Shown one piece after another: positions 32,186 to 41,228 of a stretch of DNA of 47,275 nt; within the stretch, counting starts at the first letter, position 1; each line of letters begins with the position of its first letter. The position numbers were made by a program, and so were the translations under genes. Below the pieces are notes generated by a model. It had not been told where the DNA came from and did not search any database. It worked only from the letters and a program-made list of their open reading frames with translations. Source of the stretch: Pseudomonadota bacterium (lineage in GTDB: Bacteria; Pseudomonadota; Gammaproteobacteria; Steroidobacterales; Steroidobacteraceae); the NCBI GenBank assembly GCA_021845825.1, contig JAJZVF010000002.1:1-47275 (forward strand). Reading direction: 5' to 3'.

Positions 32186-35100
32186 CTACCTCACTACGCT
32201 AAACACCAGATCCGCCCCGCCGATCTGGCCGCTCTTGCTCTGCCCCGCACCTTTGCCCTGGCCCGCCAGGATGCGGATCATCAGATGCCGGGTGAGGCTG
32301 TAGCGCAGCCTGATCTCGTTCAGCTGCTGGGTGAGCCCCACGCCATAGCTGACGTAAAGACGTGGCGAGAGATACTTGCCGAGCACAAGGGAGGTCACGT
32401 TGTTGAGATCGGTTTCGAGGCTCACGGCCGGCAAGCCGATTTTCTCACCCAGCTGCTGCGCGAGCAGCGCGCCGCCCTGCGCCAGCAGCTCGCCCGCCGC
32501 GGTGGTCTGCTGAGACTGCGCCGTGGCCCCGGTCTGCAGCGCCTGCAGCGAGCCGCCCCCGCCGGAGAACAGCAGCGACATGATCTGCGACTGCGACAGC
32601 GAGGGATTCGAGAAGAAAGATACCTGGGGCTGTTGCAGGGTCCCGCTCACATCTATGCCCGCGGTGACCTGCGGATAGCTTTTCACGGCGCGGATCTCGA
32701 TGCCGGGATCATCGAGCAGACCGCCCCTGAAAAGCAGCCGTCCGTACTCGATATCGAGCTTGCGCGCGTAGGCAGCGTAATGTCCCTGCACGATCAGCAG
32801 CTCGCCGGTGGCCCGCGTGCCGGTGCCGTATCCGCTGCGCACCGTGAATGCGCCCGTCAGCCTGCCGGTGAGGCCCATCGTATCGATGTTCACGTCGTTG
32901 CCGAGGCCCAAGGTGACCGTGCTCATGACCTGATAGCGGTGCATCGCAACGGCCGACCCCCCACCGACGATGACCTGGTCGGACGAAGTGTGCACCGCGC
33001 CGCTGAAATTCCTTGGATGGATGGATGCATACGGCACGAAGACCGTCCCCGACACCTCGATCCGGTGAGCGGCCACGTCGAAGCGGAGATCCGGCGAAGC
33101 GTCGACCTGCGCTTCCGGCGTGTCGACCACCAGCAGGTCGTTCCCGGTCAGATGCAGATGGCCATAGGGCAGCAGGCCGCGCCAGTGCATCTGGCCGGCG
33201 GCGTGCACAGTCCCCCGGCCGACGCGGGCCGAGCCGTCGAACTCTACGCCACCGTTGTTCAGACGCGCCTGGAGCGCCGCCCCCTGCAACCGCAGATTGG
33301 TCCGGTACCAGTTGGCGGTGCCGTCTGACACGCTGAGGAGCCCGGTGAGCCGCGGCGCGGCCAGCGTGCCGCTGATCGCGGCGTCGGCGAGCAGGTTGCC
33401 CGAGACCTCATCGATGCCGGGCAGGTAGATCGACACCAGGTCGAGTCTGGAAGTCCGGGCGCGCAACGTTCCCCGGATCGGCATGTTCCGCCAGCCCGTG
33501 CCGACCCTCCGTGCATCGAGCGTGGCGTTGAATGAGCCGACCGCCCCGGCGGTAAGCGATGCCTGGGCACGAACGGCGCCCGGCAGAGCCTCGATCGACA
33601 GCAGTCCCGAGCCCAGGGGAGTCCGATCGATCCGCCCGTTTACCAGACGGCGCGACAGCACGGCGTGTGTCAGGCTCGCGCGCAGCGAGCCTCGCACCGA
33701 TGCGCCGCCGCCACCTTCGAGCCGGGCCCGCGCGCCGATCGTCCCCTGATATTCGACCGCCGGAGTCATGCCCGCCGTCAGCGTCGCGAGCGGCAGGTGG
33801 CTGGCCGTCAGATACGCCGACCACGACGCCGGAGTCCAACTCCCGCCGACGCACAGTCCGGCGGGCGCTCCGCTCAGGCACAGATTCTCGAGCGCGCTGC
33901 GTGAGCGCGACAGGGTGAGCAAGGCAGGCTTGCGCAGGTGCAGATTCAACGCCTGTGCGCCCGTCAAGTGCAAGGCCGTGACCTGCCCGGCGAACACTCC
34001 GCCATAGAGGCTGCCGCGGGCTGCCGCATGCACGCTTAAGCCGGGTGCGCCCGCGGAAAGATGTGCCCGCAGATCCGAGGCGGGACCGTCCGCGGTCAGG
34101 TCGAGATTGCGCACCAGCCGACCGTGAAATCGCAGTCCGCGCAGATGAAGGGCAAGGACGGAGCGGCGGCGCGCTGACGGATGGAAATTCACCGTGGTAT
34201 CGAGGGAAGCGAGCTCGAGGCCGCCGATCTTCACGCCCGCACCGCGAGCCCACGCACGGATATCCGGGGCATTGCGCGGCCCGTCGACCGTGCCGGCCGC
34301 CTGCACCACGCCCCGATCACCGGCGGCCAGCATGTGCAGATTGCCCGCCGCCGAGAATCGTACGTCGGTCCGCCGGCGAGCGAGGTATCCGTTGAGCGCG
34401 ACCCGCACTGCACCCAGGCTGACTCTCACCCGTTCGAACCTCCAGGTCCGGTCCGAGTGGCTCAATCCACCGGCACCACTCGCCGGCAGCCCGTACAACC
34501 GCCCGTGCAGCCCATCGAGGCGCACCGCGAACGGGCTGTCGGCGTGAAACCCCTCTCCCGAGGCGCTCAGCGTAAAGCCGAGGCGTCCTCTGAGGAGCGG
34601 CCGTACCTGCCCAGGATCGAGCCTCTCGACGCGCGCGCGCAAAGTCCAGCGTTTGGGAGGCAACCACCTCACCTCGCCGTGCGCCAGCACCTGTCCGCCG
34701 AGCAGTCCAAGCTGCGCACGCTGCACGCTGAGCCCCTGGCTGCCGAGCGTGGCCACGATGCCGGAGGAGGTGAGCGCAAGCCGCCCGACACGGGCGATGC
34801 CGGTTGCGGTCAAGTTGACCGGCCAATCTCCCGCGAGGGTGAATGTGCCGGAGCGGCTATGAAAGGCGGCCTTGCCGGCAAGCGGCCAGCGCAGATGGCG
34901 CCAGCTGCCGCGCAGAGCAAGCTGTGGTCTGCCTGGACCGAGGCGCAGGCTCCCGCTCGCCGCAAGGTGCGCGCCCGAGGCAAGGTGGGTGATGGTGAGC
35001 CGGCGCGCGATCAGCACTCGTTTGGAGTGATTGCTCTCGAGCCGGCCATCGAGCCCGACACGGAAGATCCCCGCATGCAGACCGGTTGGATCGGCCGTGC

Positions 35101-35965
35101 CGCCAGCCTCGAATCCGCGCGCGTCGCCGGCCAAGGCGAGACGCGCGTCGATCGGACCGAGAATCCCGCTGCGATGCCAGGCGCGCAGATCCAGGTCGCG
35201 AACCCGGGCCTCGCCCCGCCAATGCCAGCGGCTCATCAGATCGAGCGCGAGCCCGTGCACGCTCATCCGGCAGGGCGCGAGCACCTTCGCGCTGAACTGA
35301 AGCCTGTGCAGATCACCGCCAAGCGAAGCCTCGATCAGCCACCGCGGCTGATGAGGCATCATCCAGATGATGCGTCCGTGGGCGGAAACCCCGAGCGCAT
35401 GGGCGGCGCGCAGGATGCCGGCGGCGGCGTAGCGCACGTTGCCCATGCGCAACCGGAGGCGATAGAAGCGTATTTCGCGAGAGGAGACATGCGCTGCGCC
35501 GTCGATGTCCGATCCTCTGAGCCTTCTGCCGTCGGGCAAAACCACCCATGCCCGGTCGATGTGCGCGTGACCGATCCGAATCCGCAGCCACCAGGGCAGG
35601 AAATGCGGGTGCGGGGGAGGAGGCAGGCGACGACGCTTGATCTCGATGTAGGCGGTGTCGGCGGAAATCTCCGGGACGTCGATCGTGCGCCAGTAAAGCG
35701 GTGGCAAAAGCATCCGGGCGAAAACGCCCCGGAACTCCATATGCTCCCGCAGCCCGTCGATCACGACCTGACGGGCGCGCACCCCGGCGGCAAGCGTGCC
35801 GCTCGCCCCCTCCACCCTCACCTCCACTGTGCCGAAGCGCCGCGGCATGTGGCCGACGATGAACCTCAACCCGCCCTGGGTGAAGACCGCGTAATAGAGG
35901 ATCGCGCCCGACAGCGCCACGGTCAGTATGATCAACAATCCGCTTACTGTCAGGAATCGGCGCAT
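32186..35965 (-). CDS. tamB: Translocation and assembly module protein TamB
   Basis: TamB is a very long inner-membrane-anchored protein spanning the periplasm. With TamA it supports outer-membrane protein insertion and probably lipid transport between membranes. The 1259-residue protein has an N-terminal anchor (FLTVSGLLIILTVALSGAILYYAVFTQ), a long repetitive beta-rich body (AsmA-like beta-taco groove) and the conserved C-terminal DUF490/TamB domain (LDIEYGRLLFRGGLLDDPGIEIRAVKSY, SFFSNPSLSQSQIMSLLFSGG, YLSPRLYVSYGVGLTQQLNEIRLRYSL). It starts 4 bp after tamA. Its stop lies 84 bp before argR, and that gap holds the arginine promoter. Confidence 0.95.
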   Translation of the reverse strand: MRRFLTVSGLLIILTVALSGAILYYAVFTQGGLRFIVGHMPRRFGTVEVRVEGASGTLAAGVRARQVVIDGLREHMEFRGVFARMLLPPLYWRTIDVPEISADTAYIEIKRRRLPPPPHPHFLPWWLRIRIGHAHIDRAWVVLPDGRRLRGSDIDGAAHVSSREIRFYRLRLRMGNVRYAAAGILRAAHALGVSAHGRIIWMMPHQPRWLIEASLGGDLHRLQFSAKVLAPCRMSVHGLALDLMSRWHWRGEARVRDLDLRAWHRSGILGPIDARLALAGDARGFEAGGTADPTGLHAGIFRVGLDGRLESNHSKRVLIARRLTITHLASGAHLAASGSLRLGPGRPQLALRGSWRHLRWPLAGKAAFHSRSGTFTLAGDWPVNLTATGIARVGRLALTSSGIVATLGSQGLSVQRAQLGLLGGQVLAHGEVRWLPPKRWTLRARVERLDPGQVRPLLRGRLGFTLSASGEGFHADSPFAVRLDGLHGRLYGLPASGAGGLSHSDRTWRFERVRVSLGAVRVALNGYLARRRTDVRFSAAGNLHMLAAGDRGVVQAAGTVDGPRNAPDIRAWARGAGVKIGGLELASLDTTVNFHPSARRRSVLALHLRGLRFHGRLVRNLDLTADGPASDLRAHLSAGAPGLSVHAAARGSLYGGVFAGQVTALHLTGAQALNLHLRKPALLTLSRSRSALENLCLSGAPAGLCVGGSWTPASWSAYLTASHLPLATLTAGMTPAVEYQGTIGARARLEGGGGASVRGSLRASLTHAVLSRRLVNGRIDRTPLGSGLLSIEALPGAVRAQASLTAGAVGSFNATLDARRVGTGWRNMPIRGTLRARTSRLDLVSIYLPGIDEVSGNLLADAAISGTLAAPRLTGLLSVSDGTANWYRTNLRLQGAALQARLNNGGVEFDGSARVGRGTVHAAGQMHWRGLLPYGHLHLTGNDLLVVDTPEAQVDASPDLRFDVAAHRIEVSGTVFVPYASIHPRNFSGAVHTSSDQVIVGGGSAVAMHRYQVMSTVTLGLGNDVNIDTMGLTGRLTGAFTVRSGYGTGTRATGELLIVQGHYAAYARKLDIEYGRLLFRGGLLDDPGIEIRAVKSYPQVTAGIDVSGTLQQPQVSFFSNPSLSQSQIMSLLFSGGGGSLQALQTGATAQSQQTTAAGELLAQGGALLAQQLGEKIGLPAVSLETDLNNVTSLVLGKYLSPRLYVSYGVGLTQQLNEIRLRYSLTRHLMIRILAGQGKGAGQSKSGQIGGADLVFSVVR

Positions 35966-35969
35966 CGGC

Positions 35970-37922
35970 CTACAGCTTGGGCGAGAAGTTTATGTAGAAG
36001 CGGGGCAGCTGATGGCCTCGCGCCGACAGGGGCTGAGCCACGTCGATGCCGAGCGTCATGACCGGCAAGCGCACCAGAAGGCCCAGCCCCGCGCCGTATT
36101 GCAGCAGCCGCGGAGTGTGAAAGCTGTTGAACGCATTGCCGTAGTCGAAGAATGCCGCGATGCCCAGGTGCTTCGGCAGATCCCGCTCGATCTCCACCGT
36201 GCCTGTGATCAGGTCCTTGCCGCCGGCCTGGGCGAGAAATGGGCATTGGTATTCGGCCTGGGCTTTTGCGATGCCCGGCTTGAGCGTTATGGTACGTCCA
36301 TTCTCACAGGGCAGCGTGCTCTCTGAGGCATCGAAGGACTGATATGGGCTCAGCGAGTCATAGGCGAAGCCGCGCACACTCCCCTCGCCGCCGGCGAAGA
36401 AGCGCATCACGGGCGGCAGCCGGTTGAAATGGGACGCGGCGGTGGCGCCGAAGTCGTTGCGCAGCAGCAGGTGCCACTGGGGTGCCAGGGTGAACACCCG
36501 CTCGAGCTCGACCTCGATCTGCAGAAAGTCCGACCCGGAGCCGAGCGTGGCGTGCGAGCCGCGCAACTGCACGAACACCTCATGCTGAAACACCGGCTCG
36601 CCGAGATAGCCCCTCGGCATCAGCGCGATGTCCACGCCCGGCACCAGCATGTTGGCGTCGCCCACGCCAGCGATGACGCTGCGCGGCTGCGGGTATTGCG
36701 CGTTTGGACACACTGCGCCGGCAGACTTGGCCGTGGACGTCTCCTCGCACGTGGTGCCGCTCACCGACCCGGTGGCATGCACGGCGTTGACGAACCAGAC
36801 CATCCGCCAGCGGTCGACGACCCGGGTGAGGCTCGGGCCGACGATCATCGTGCGGGCATCGACCGCAGCGAGCTGCCGCTGCTCGACGCTCGCCGCCAGC
36901 GCCAGGTTTTCGGTGGCGGGGTCCTGCAAGGGGATCACATAGCGGCTCTGCAGGCTGTATTTGATCAGCTTGGCGACCTGCAGGTCGACGCTCATCCGGT
37001 GGCCCTCGGCATCGAGCCTGCGGTCCTGCCAGCTCAAGATCGCGCGCGGACCGGTATCCGTCTCGTAGCCGCCCGCCAGGGAATAGATATTGGGCCGGCT
37101 TGCGCCGGCGCGGATATGCACCGGCACCGTGTGATCGACCGCGTCCGGCTTGCCCGGCAGCACCTCTAGATTGGAGAAATACCCCGAGTCATCCAGCGCG
37201 AACTGGGTCCGCAGCACCTGCGTCAGGTCAAAGAGCTGGCCCCGCCGGTAGCGCAGATAGCGGCGCACCAGCTCCGGCTTGACGGCGTCCTGATTGATCG
37301 CCGTCGTCCCGAACCGATAGCGCACCCCGGTAGCGAGTGTCAGCTCAATGGCCGCCCAGTGCTTTTGCGGATCGACCAGCAGCTCGTGTCGCGTGAGGCG
37401 CGCATCGAGGTAGCCGTAGGTGGCGGCAGTGCGCAACAGCTCGCTCTTGAGCTGCTCATAGGCCATCTCGTTCAGCTGCTCGCCCTGATGAAAGGGCATG
37501 TGCGCGGTGATGCGGGTAAACAGCGGATCGGTGGCCCCCGGCCCCGTGAGTCGCACGTCCGCCTTGCTCAAGATCACCGGCGAACCCGGCTTGATGTCGA
37601 GGATGACCCGCCAGTTCCCGGGGCTGGTCTGCGTGGCGGTCACGCGCGTGGTGGGCTGGAAGTAGCCGAACGGCTCGAGCCCCGAGCGCACCTCTGCATC
37701 AACCCGGTTCTCGAACCGCTCGATGGTATGCGCGGTGAGGTGTTTGCTGTTTCGGTATCTCTGGAAGCTCAGATACGCGAGAACATTGGTGCGGAGGGTG
37801 CCGCGCACGCCGTGGATGATCACCGTGATGCTTGCGCGCGCCAGAGGGCTGACGAGGAGCAATACGAGCAGACCCGAGGCTGCGCGCCGCCGAGCCCCGT
37901 GCAACGAATTGCGATTCGTCAT
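35970..37922 (-). CDS. tamA: Outer-membrane assembly factor TamA (BamA/Omp85 family)
   Basis: TamA is the outer-membrane Omp85 partner of TamB. A signal peptide (about 12-30, LLVLLLVSPLARA) precedes about three POTRA domains (to about 290, for example RVTATQTSPGNWRVILDIKPG and RRYLRYRRGQLFDLTQVLRTQFAL). The C-terminal 16-strand barrel follows, with the Omp85 signature RFFAGGEGSVRGFAYDSLSP and the final strand LPRFYINFSPKL. The 650-residue length is somewhat above the E. coli protein (577), partly from a cysteine-bearing extracellular loop (GTTCEETSTAKSAGAVC). A TACAAT at 37964-37969 on the minus strand may be its -10 box. tamB follows 4 bp later. Confidence 0.94.
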   Translation of the reverse strand: MTNRNSLHGARRRAASGLLVLLLVSPLARASITVIIHGVRGTLRTNVLAYLSFQRYRNSKHLTAHTIERFENRVDAEVRSGLEPFGYFQPTTRVTATQTSPGNWRVILDIKPGSPVILSKADVRLTGPGATDPLFTRITAHMPFHQGEQLNEMAYEQLKSELLRTAATYGYLDARLTRHELLVDPQKHWAAIELTLATGVRYRFGTTAINQDAVKPELVRRYLRYRRGQLFDLTQVLRTQFALDDSGYFSNLEVLPGKPDAVDHTVPVHIRAGASRPNIYSLAGGYETDTGPRAILSWQDRRLDAEGHRMSVDLQVAKLIKYSLQSRYVIPLQDPATENLALAASVEQRQLAAVDARTMIVGPSLTRVVDRWRMVWFVNAVHATGSVSGTTCEETSTAKSAGAVCPNAQYPQPRSVIAGVGDANMLVPGVDIALMPRGYLGEPVFQHEVFVQLRGSHATLGSGSDFLQIEVELERVFTLAPQWHLLLRNDFGATAASHFNRLPPVMRFFAGGEGSVRGFAYDSLSPYQSFDASESTLPCENGRTITLKPGIAKAQAEYQCPFLAQAGGKDLITGTVEIERDLPKHLGIAAFFDYGNAFNSFHTPRLLQYGAGLGLLVRLPVMTLGIDVAQPLSARGHQLPRFYINFSPKL

Positions 37923-38098
37923 CTAAATCCGCGAACCCGGCTTGGGAAGTCGTGCAGTCGAGAATTGTAGTCTTTCCTGACCGCCTGGACCGGGCACCGG
38001 TTCCCACCGTGCTAATCGGTACCCCTGGATCCGAGGTGATTTCGGACCGCGCTACCGGTAACGGCCGGCCGTAGCGCGTGGTGCGACTCGGGCCAAGC

Positions 38099-38890
38099 TC
38101 ACTGCGGCCACTGTTCGCCCTTCAGCCGATACTCGCTCTCACCGCTGCACCGGCCTTCGCTGTCGAAGCGCCGTTCGGCGAGCAGAAGACCTCCGGAGGG
38201 CTCGATCAGCGCCACGGTGGAGCAGCGTGTACCGTACAGCGAATGCCGCACGAACGGCGCCGACAGCGTTTTCTCCCACTCCGGCGGCAGACCCATGCGG
38301 GGCGGCCTCTCAGCCTCTGTGGCCGGGCGTGAGTCCCCGAGCAGCGCGAACAATACCGCGGCATCGGTATCGCACGCGGCGCTCTCGCGCAGCCAGGACT
38401 CGAAACCCGCGCGCACCCGACGCAGTTTGGGCCAGGGCGTATCCAGGCGCTCGTTGGACAGACCATAGACCCCGGGAGCAAGCTCTCGCGCAAAAGGCGT
38501 GACTCGGTTTGAGCCGTACCAAAGCGAGCGGCCATCGGCGAGCAGCAGGTTGAAACCGCCGTAAGCGGCGGCCTGGGGCTCGAGCGAGGACAGATACTCG
38601 CCCGCCCCGGCGTCCTGACGCATGAAGCGGGGAATCAGGCCGCCGCGGGACGGAGCGGTGGGTGCTGCGCGCCGCAGATCGTGGAAATTCGTTATGACAC
38701 CGAAGCGGCGGCGGCGATCGACGCCCAGCCAGGTGCCGCCAGCGCGCAAGTCACGGCCGGCGAGCATATCCTCGGGCGGCGGCCAGTTCCCAAGAGGCTC
38801 GGCGGGGCGATCGTGATACTCATCCCGGTTGGCCGCGACGATGAGCCGATAGCGGGGGTGCACGTTCCAGGCAAGCACGAGCAGACACAC
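38099..38890 (-). CDS. NRDE/TANGO2-family protein
   Basis: A 263-residue protein of the NRDE family, related to eukaryotic TANGO2. The family is thought to have an Ntn-hydrolase-like fold with an N-terminal cysteine; roles in haem or acyl-lipid handling have been proposed for TANGO2, and bacterial functions are unsettled. The N terminus is VCLLVLAWNVHPRYRLIVAANRDEYHDRPAEPL, giving Cys2 and the eponymous NRDE. GTWLGVDRRRRFGVITNF and GVYGLSNERLDTPWPKL are further family blocks. The GTG start shares one base with the nudC stop (TAGTG), so the two genes are coupled. Confidence 0.88.
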   Translation of the reverse strand: MCLLVLAWNVHPRYRLIVAANRDEYHDRPAEPLGNWPPPEDMLAGRDLRAGGTWLGVDRRRRFGVITNFHDLRRAAPTAPSRGGLIPRFMRQDAGAGEYLSSLEPQAAAYGGFNLLLADGRSLWYGSNRVTPFARELAPGVYGLSNERLDTPWPKLRRVRAGFESWLRESAACDTDAAVLFALLGDSRPATEAERPPRMGLPPEWEKTLSAPFVRHSLYGTRCSTVALIEPSGGLLLAERRFDSEGRCSGESEYRLKGEQWPQ

Positions 38891-39822
38891 TAGCGCCTCC
38901 CCCGAGTGGCTCGGGCGGGGGGTGGCCCATGCAACCAAGTCTCGATCAGCCGGCGGGAAATGGAATGCGCGGGCGGAAGCAGCACGGCGCCGCCGCGGAT
39001 GTCCTGTCGCGTAAACCAGCGGGCATCTTCGAGCTCGCCGCCGACGCGCACCGGGTCCGGGAGGCCTACGGCGTGAAAGCCGGCCATCAGGGAGGCCGGA
39101 AACGGCCACGGCTGGGAGGAATCGTAGCGGGCGTTGGTGACCCGCACGCCGGTTTCCTCCATGACCTCCCGAGCGACGGCATCCTCCAGGCTCTCGCCCG
39201 GCTCGACGAAACCGGCGATGGTGGAATACCGTCCGGGCGGCCAAGCGCTCTGCCGTCCGAGCAATGCCCGCTCATCGTCCGCGACGAGCACGATGACAGC
39301 CGGCTCCAGGCGCGGAAAATACTCGGCTCCGCAGCCTTCCCGGGAGCACAACAGGCTGTGTCCGGCCCGCTTGGGGTAGGTCGCCGCCCCGCAGACGCCG
39401 CAATGCCGCTGGCGGGAACGCCAGATGGACAACGCCCGGGCATAGGCCAGAAGGCCGGCCTCCTCGGTGTCGAGCTGAGGCGAGAGTGCGCGCAGCTCCT
39501 CAAAAGCGCTACCCGGTGGGACTTCGGTCGCCTCGGACGTAGGCGGCAGCATCAGCAGCAGGCAACGCCGCCCCCGGAACCAGCCGAGCAACACGAACTG
39601 GTGCGCGGCGGCGGCCCTCACCGCCGAATGATCGGCGGAAACGAAAGCGATGTGCGGCTGCGGACCGGTGTAAAGGAGCTGGGCCGTGCCCCGGCTGAGC
39701 AGAAACTGCGTCTGCGGGTCCGCGAACGCCGCTGCCAGCCAATCGAACTCCTCGCGCGCCTCGGTGCACCGCTCGATGTACGGGCCCGAAAAGAAGTTCG
39801 GCTGGTCGGCAAGGATGCTCAC
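38890..39822 (-). CDS. nudC: NAD(H) pyrophosphatase NudC (Nudix)
   Basis: NudC hydrolyses NADH/NAD to NMN(H) and AMP and removes NAD caps from RNA. The 310-residue protein has an N-terminal domain, a zinc ribbon (HCGVCGAATYPKRAGHSLLCSREGCGAEYFPR) and a perfect Nudix box GFVEPGESLEDAVAREVMEETGV. The NADH-pyrophosphatase marker SQPWPFPASLM follows, separating it from other Nudix enzymes. I chose the GTG at 39822; the longer track ORF only reads antisense to other sequence. It follows the FlhC-like gene by 14 bp and is coupled to the NRDE gene, forming a probable three-gene operon. Confidence 0.94.
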   Translation of the reverse strand: MSILADQPNFFSGPYIERCTEAREEFDWLAAAFADPQTQFLLSRGTAQLLYTGPQPHIAFVSADHSAVRAAAAHQFVLLGWFRGRRCLLLMLPPTSEATEVPPGSAFEELRALSPQLDTEEAGLLAYARALSIWRSRQRHCGVCGAATYPKRAGHSLLCSREGCGAEYFPRLEPAVIVLVADDERALLGRQSAWPPGRYSTIAGFVEPGESLEDAVAREVMEETGVRVTNARYDSSQPWPFPASLMAGFHAVGLPDPVRVGGELEDARWFTRQDIRGGAVLLPPAHSISRRLIETWLHGPPPARATRGRR

Positions 39823-39836
39823 TGGATGAGCGTATT

Positions 39837-40382
39837 TTAGCAGCCGGAGCGCCGGCGCCGGAAGCCGGGCTCGCAGTAATTGCAACGCCGCGGACCCTCC
39901 GGGAGCCGCTCGACGAGCAGCGGGATATTGCATTCGGCACAGCAGACAAGGCGCAGCTGATCGCCGCGTTGCAGGCACCGTGCCAGAAATACCGCGTGCT
40001 CGAACGAGATGACCGGCACCGACACCACCTGCCTGTAATACTCGTAGGCGTCCAAGAGCAGCTGGCCGGTGACAAGGCAGGCAAAGGCGGGCCCGGAGCA
40101 GGGCCCATCGAGCGACAGCCCGCAAGAGTAGAGCAGCCCTGCGAGAAGCGATGCCTGGTGGCGTACTTTAGGCGAGCGGGTGAAGTAGCCGGCCTGCTGC
40201 GGCGATTTGCCGCGGTGACGGTAGCTCGGATGCGCGTAATGGTGAGAGAGCTTGCGGATCCGATCATGGGACAACCCCGTGAACGCGCGGATGGTCGAGG
40301 TCCGCGCCTCCAGCCAGATGAATCGCAGTGCCAAGTCGATGCTGTCGGTCTCACGTTGATAACGGGCTTCTCCGGCGCGCAT
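39837..40382 (-). CDS. Orphan FlhC-like zinc-binding transcriptional regulator
   Basis: This 181-residue protein resembles FlhC, the DNA-binding half of the flagellar master regulator FlhD4C2. It has a helical N-terminal half (DLALRFIWLEARTSTIRAFTGLSHDRIRKLSHHY), resembling FlhC's segment for DNA and FlhD contacts, then a helical middle. Four cysteines end it in a C-X2-C-X15-C-X2-C pattern (C148, C151, C167, C170), close to the FlhC zinc site. A strong GGAGGGG site precedes the ATG, which excludes the longer track start. No flagellar gene and no clear flhD lies in the window. It leads a probable operon with nudC and the NRDE gene, and a gene of unknown function is divergent from it. Flagellar control, or an adopted metabolic role, are both possible. 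Confidence 0.72.
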   Translation of the reverse strand: MRAGEARYQRETDSIDLALRFIWLEARTSTIRAFTGLSHDRIRKLSHHYAHPSYRHRGKSPQQAGYFTRSPKVRHQASLLAGLLYSCGLSLDGPCSGPAFACLVTGQLLLDAYEYYRQVVSVPVISFEHAVFLARCLQRGDQLRLVCCAECNIPLLVERLPEGPRRCNYCEPGFRRRRSGC

Positions 40383-40414
40383 ATCCCCTCCCCTTCCGTC
40401 CGGGTCGTGCTTTG

Positions 40415-40428
40415 GCCGCAATTGCGGC
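40415..40428. promoter_or_regulatory. 14-bp perfect palindrome in the FlhC-like divergent region
   Basis: GCCGCAATTGCGGC is a perfect palindrome 33 bp upstream of the FlhC-like ATG, between the two divergent genes. Its place suits an operator for one or both. A TACAAT at 40463-40468 may be the -10 box of the plus-strand gene. Confidence 0.4.
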
Positions 40429-40558
40429 TTGGACGAACGATTTTCCGAATTATTTCGCACAATACAATCCGGCAAATCTGGGCAAAAAACAGAGAAATGC
40501 ACAGGTGGACTGCGGCTCCGGTCACGGTACTATCGGCCGGAGATCGCACGGAGTCGTT

Positions 40559-41200
40559 ATGCCACGTCGCGACTATATTGCCGGGGAATTGTCTCCGGAT
40601 ATGCTGCAGGCACTGAAAGAGCTCAATTTCGAATGTCTGGAGCTGCTCGCCGCGCAGTCGCGGGCAGCATCCAGGCGCGATTTTCCGCTCGCCAAGGTCA
40701 TCGAGATCTGGAATGGCCTCGACAATGAGGCTCGCGACCGAGCGATCGACTATCCCTATCTTTTGTTCAATGCAGGCTTCGCCGAGCCGCAGCGCTGGCG
40801 GCGACCGGCCGAGCAGCAGATTAACGAGGAGCGGGGCGAGCCGTACGAGACCTTCTTCACAGTCCCGGCTGCCGTGCAAGTTGCGCACCAGGTGTTCGTG
40901 CACGCCTGGTCGACGGCGCGGGAACACGTCCCAAGCGCGGTTTTGACGCTCGGCATGCACCCGCAGTGTGCGAAAATCATCGCCGCCCATACCTCGGTGT
41001 CCCTGTACAGAACGGTCGAGCGGCACTGGACGTGGCTGCGGCCGCGATGGCTCGACAGACCGCAAGTCTGGCAGGAGCTGCTGCTCGGCGGCATGGAGGG
41101 CGGAGAAGCCCGCGCGAGTGCGCTCATGCATGGCTTACAGCTCGTCGCTGCCGAGATCACGACCGCGACGCGCAAGCGCCGCGAGCACTTCCGAGTCTGA
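40559..41200 (+). CDS. Conserved-looking protein of unknown function, divergent from the FlhC-like gene
   Basis: I do not recognise the family. The 213-residue product appears soluble, with no signal peptide or membrane segment. The N-terminal 90 residues are helical (LSPDMLQALKELNFECLELLAAQSR, AIDYPYLLFNAGFAEPQRW). Their spacing loosely recalls FlhD (N-x3-L-x-LLA-x-Q, followed by a polar helix and an R/F-rich end). The remainder, with TVPAAVQVAHQVFVHAWSTAREH and LTLGMHPQCAKIIAAHTSVSLYRTVERHW, contains a conserved-looking aromatic stretch and matches nothing I know. The start at 40559 fits an upstream GGAG-like site (CACGGAGTCGTT). It shares a 176-bp intergenic region with the FlhC-like gene, so joint regulation or a protein partnership is possible. 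Confidence 0.7.
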   Translation: MPRRDYIAGELSPDMLQALKELNFECLELLAAQSRAASRRDFPLAKVIEIWNGLDNEARDRAIDYPYLLFNAGFAEPQRWRRPAEQQINEERGEPYETFFTVPAAVQVAHQVFVHAWSTAREHVPSAVLTLGMHPQCAKIIAAHTSVSLYRTVERHWTWLRPRWLDRPQVWQELLLGGMEGGEARASALMHGLQLVAAEITTATRKRREHFRV

Positions 41201-41228
41201 GCATCCCTCCTGCCGCTTCGGCCGGATT

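Noticed and set aside
34181-36061. 626-aa plus-strand ORF antisense to tamB
   Set aside because: Shadow; the opposite strand encodes the TamB anchor and beta-rich repeats.
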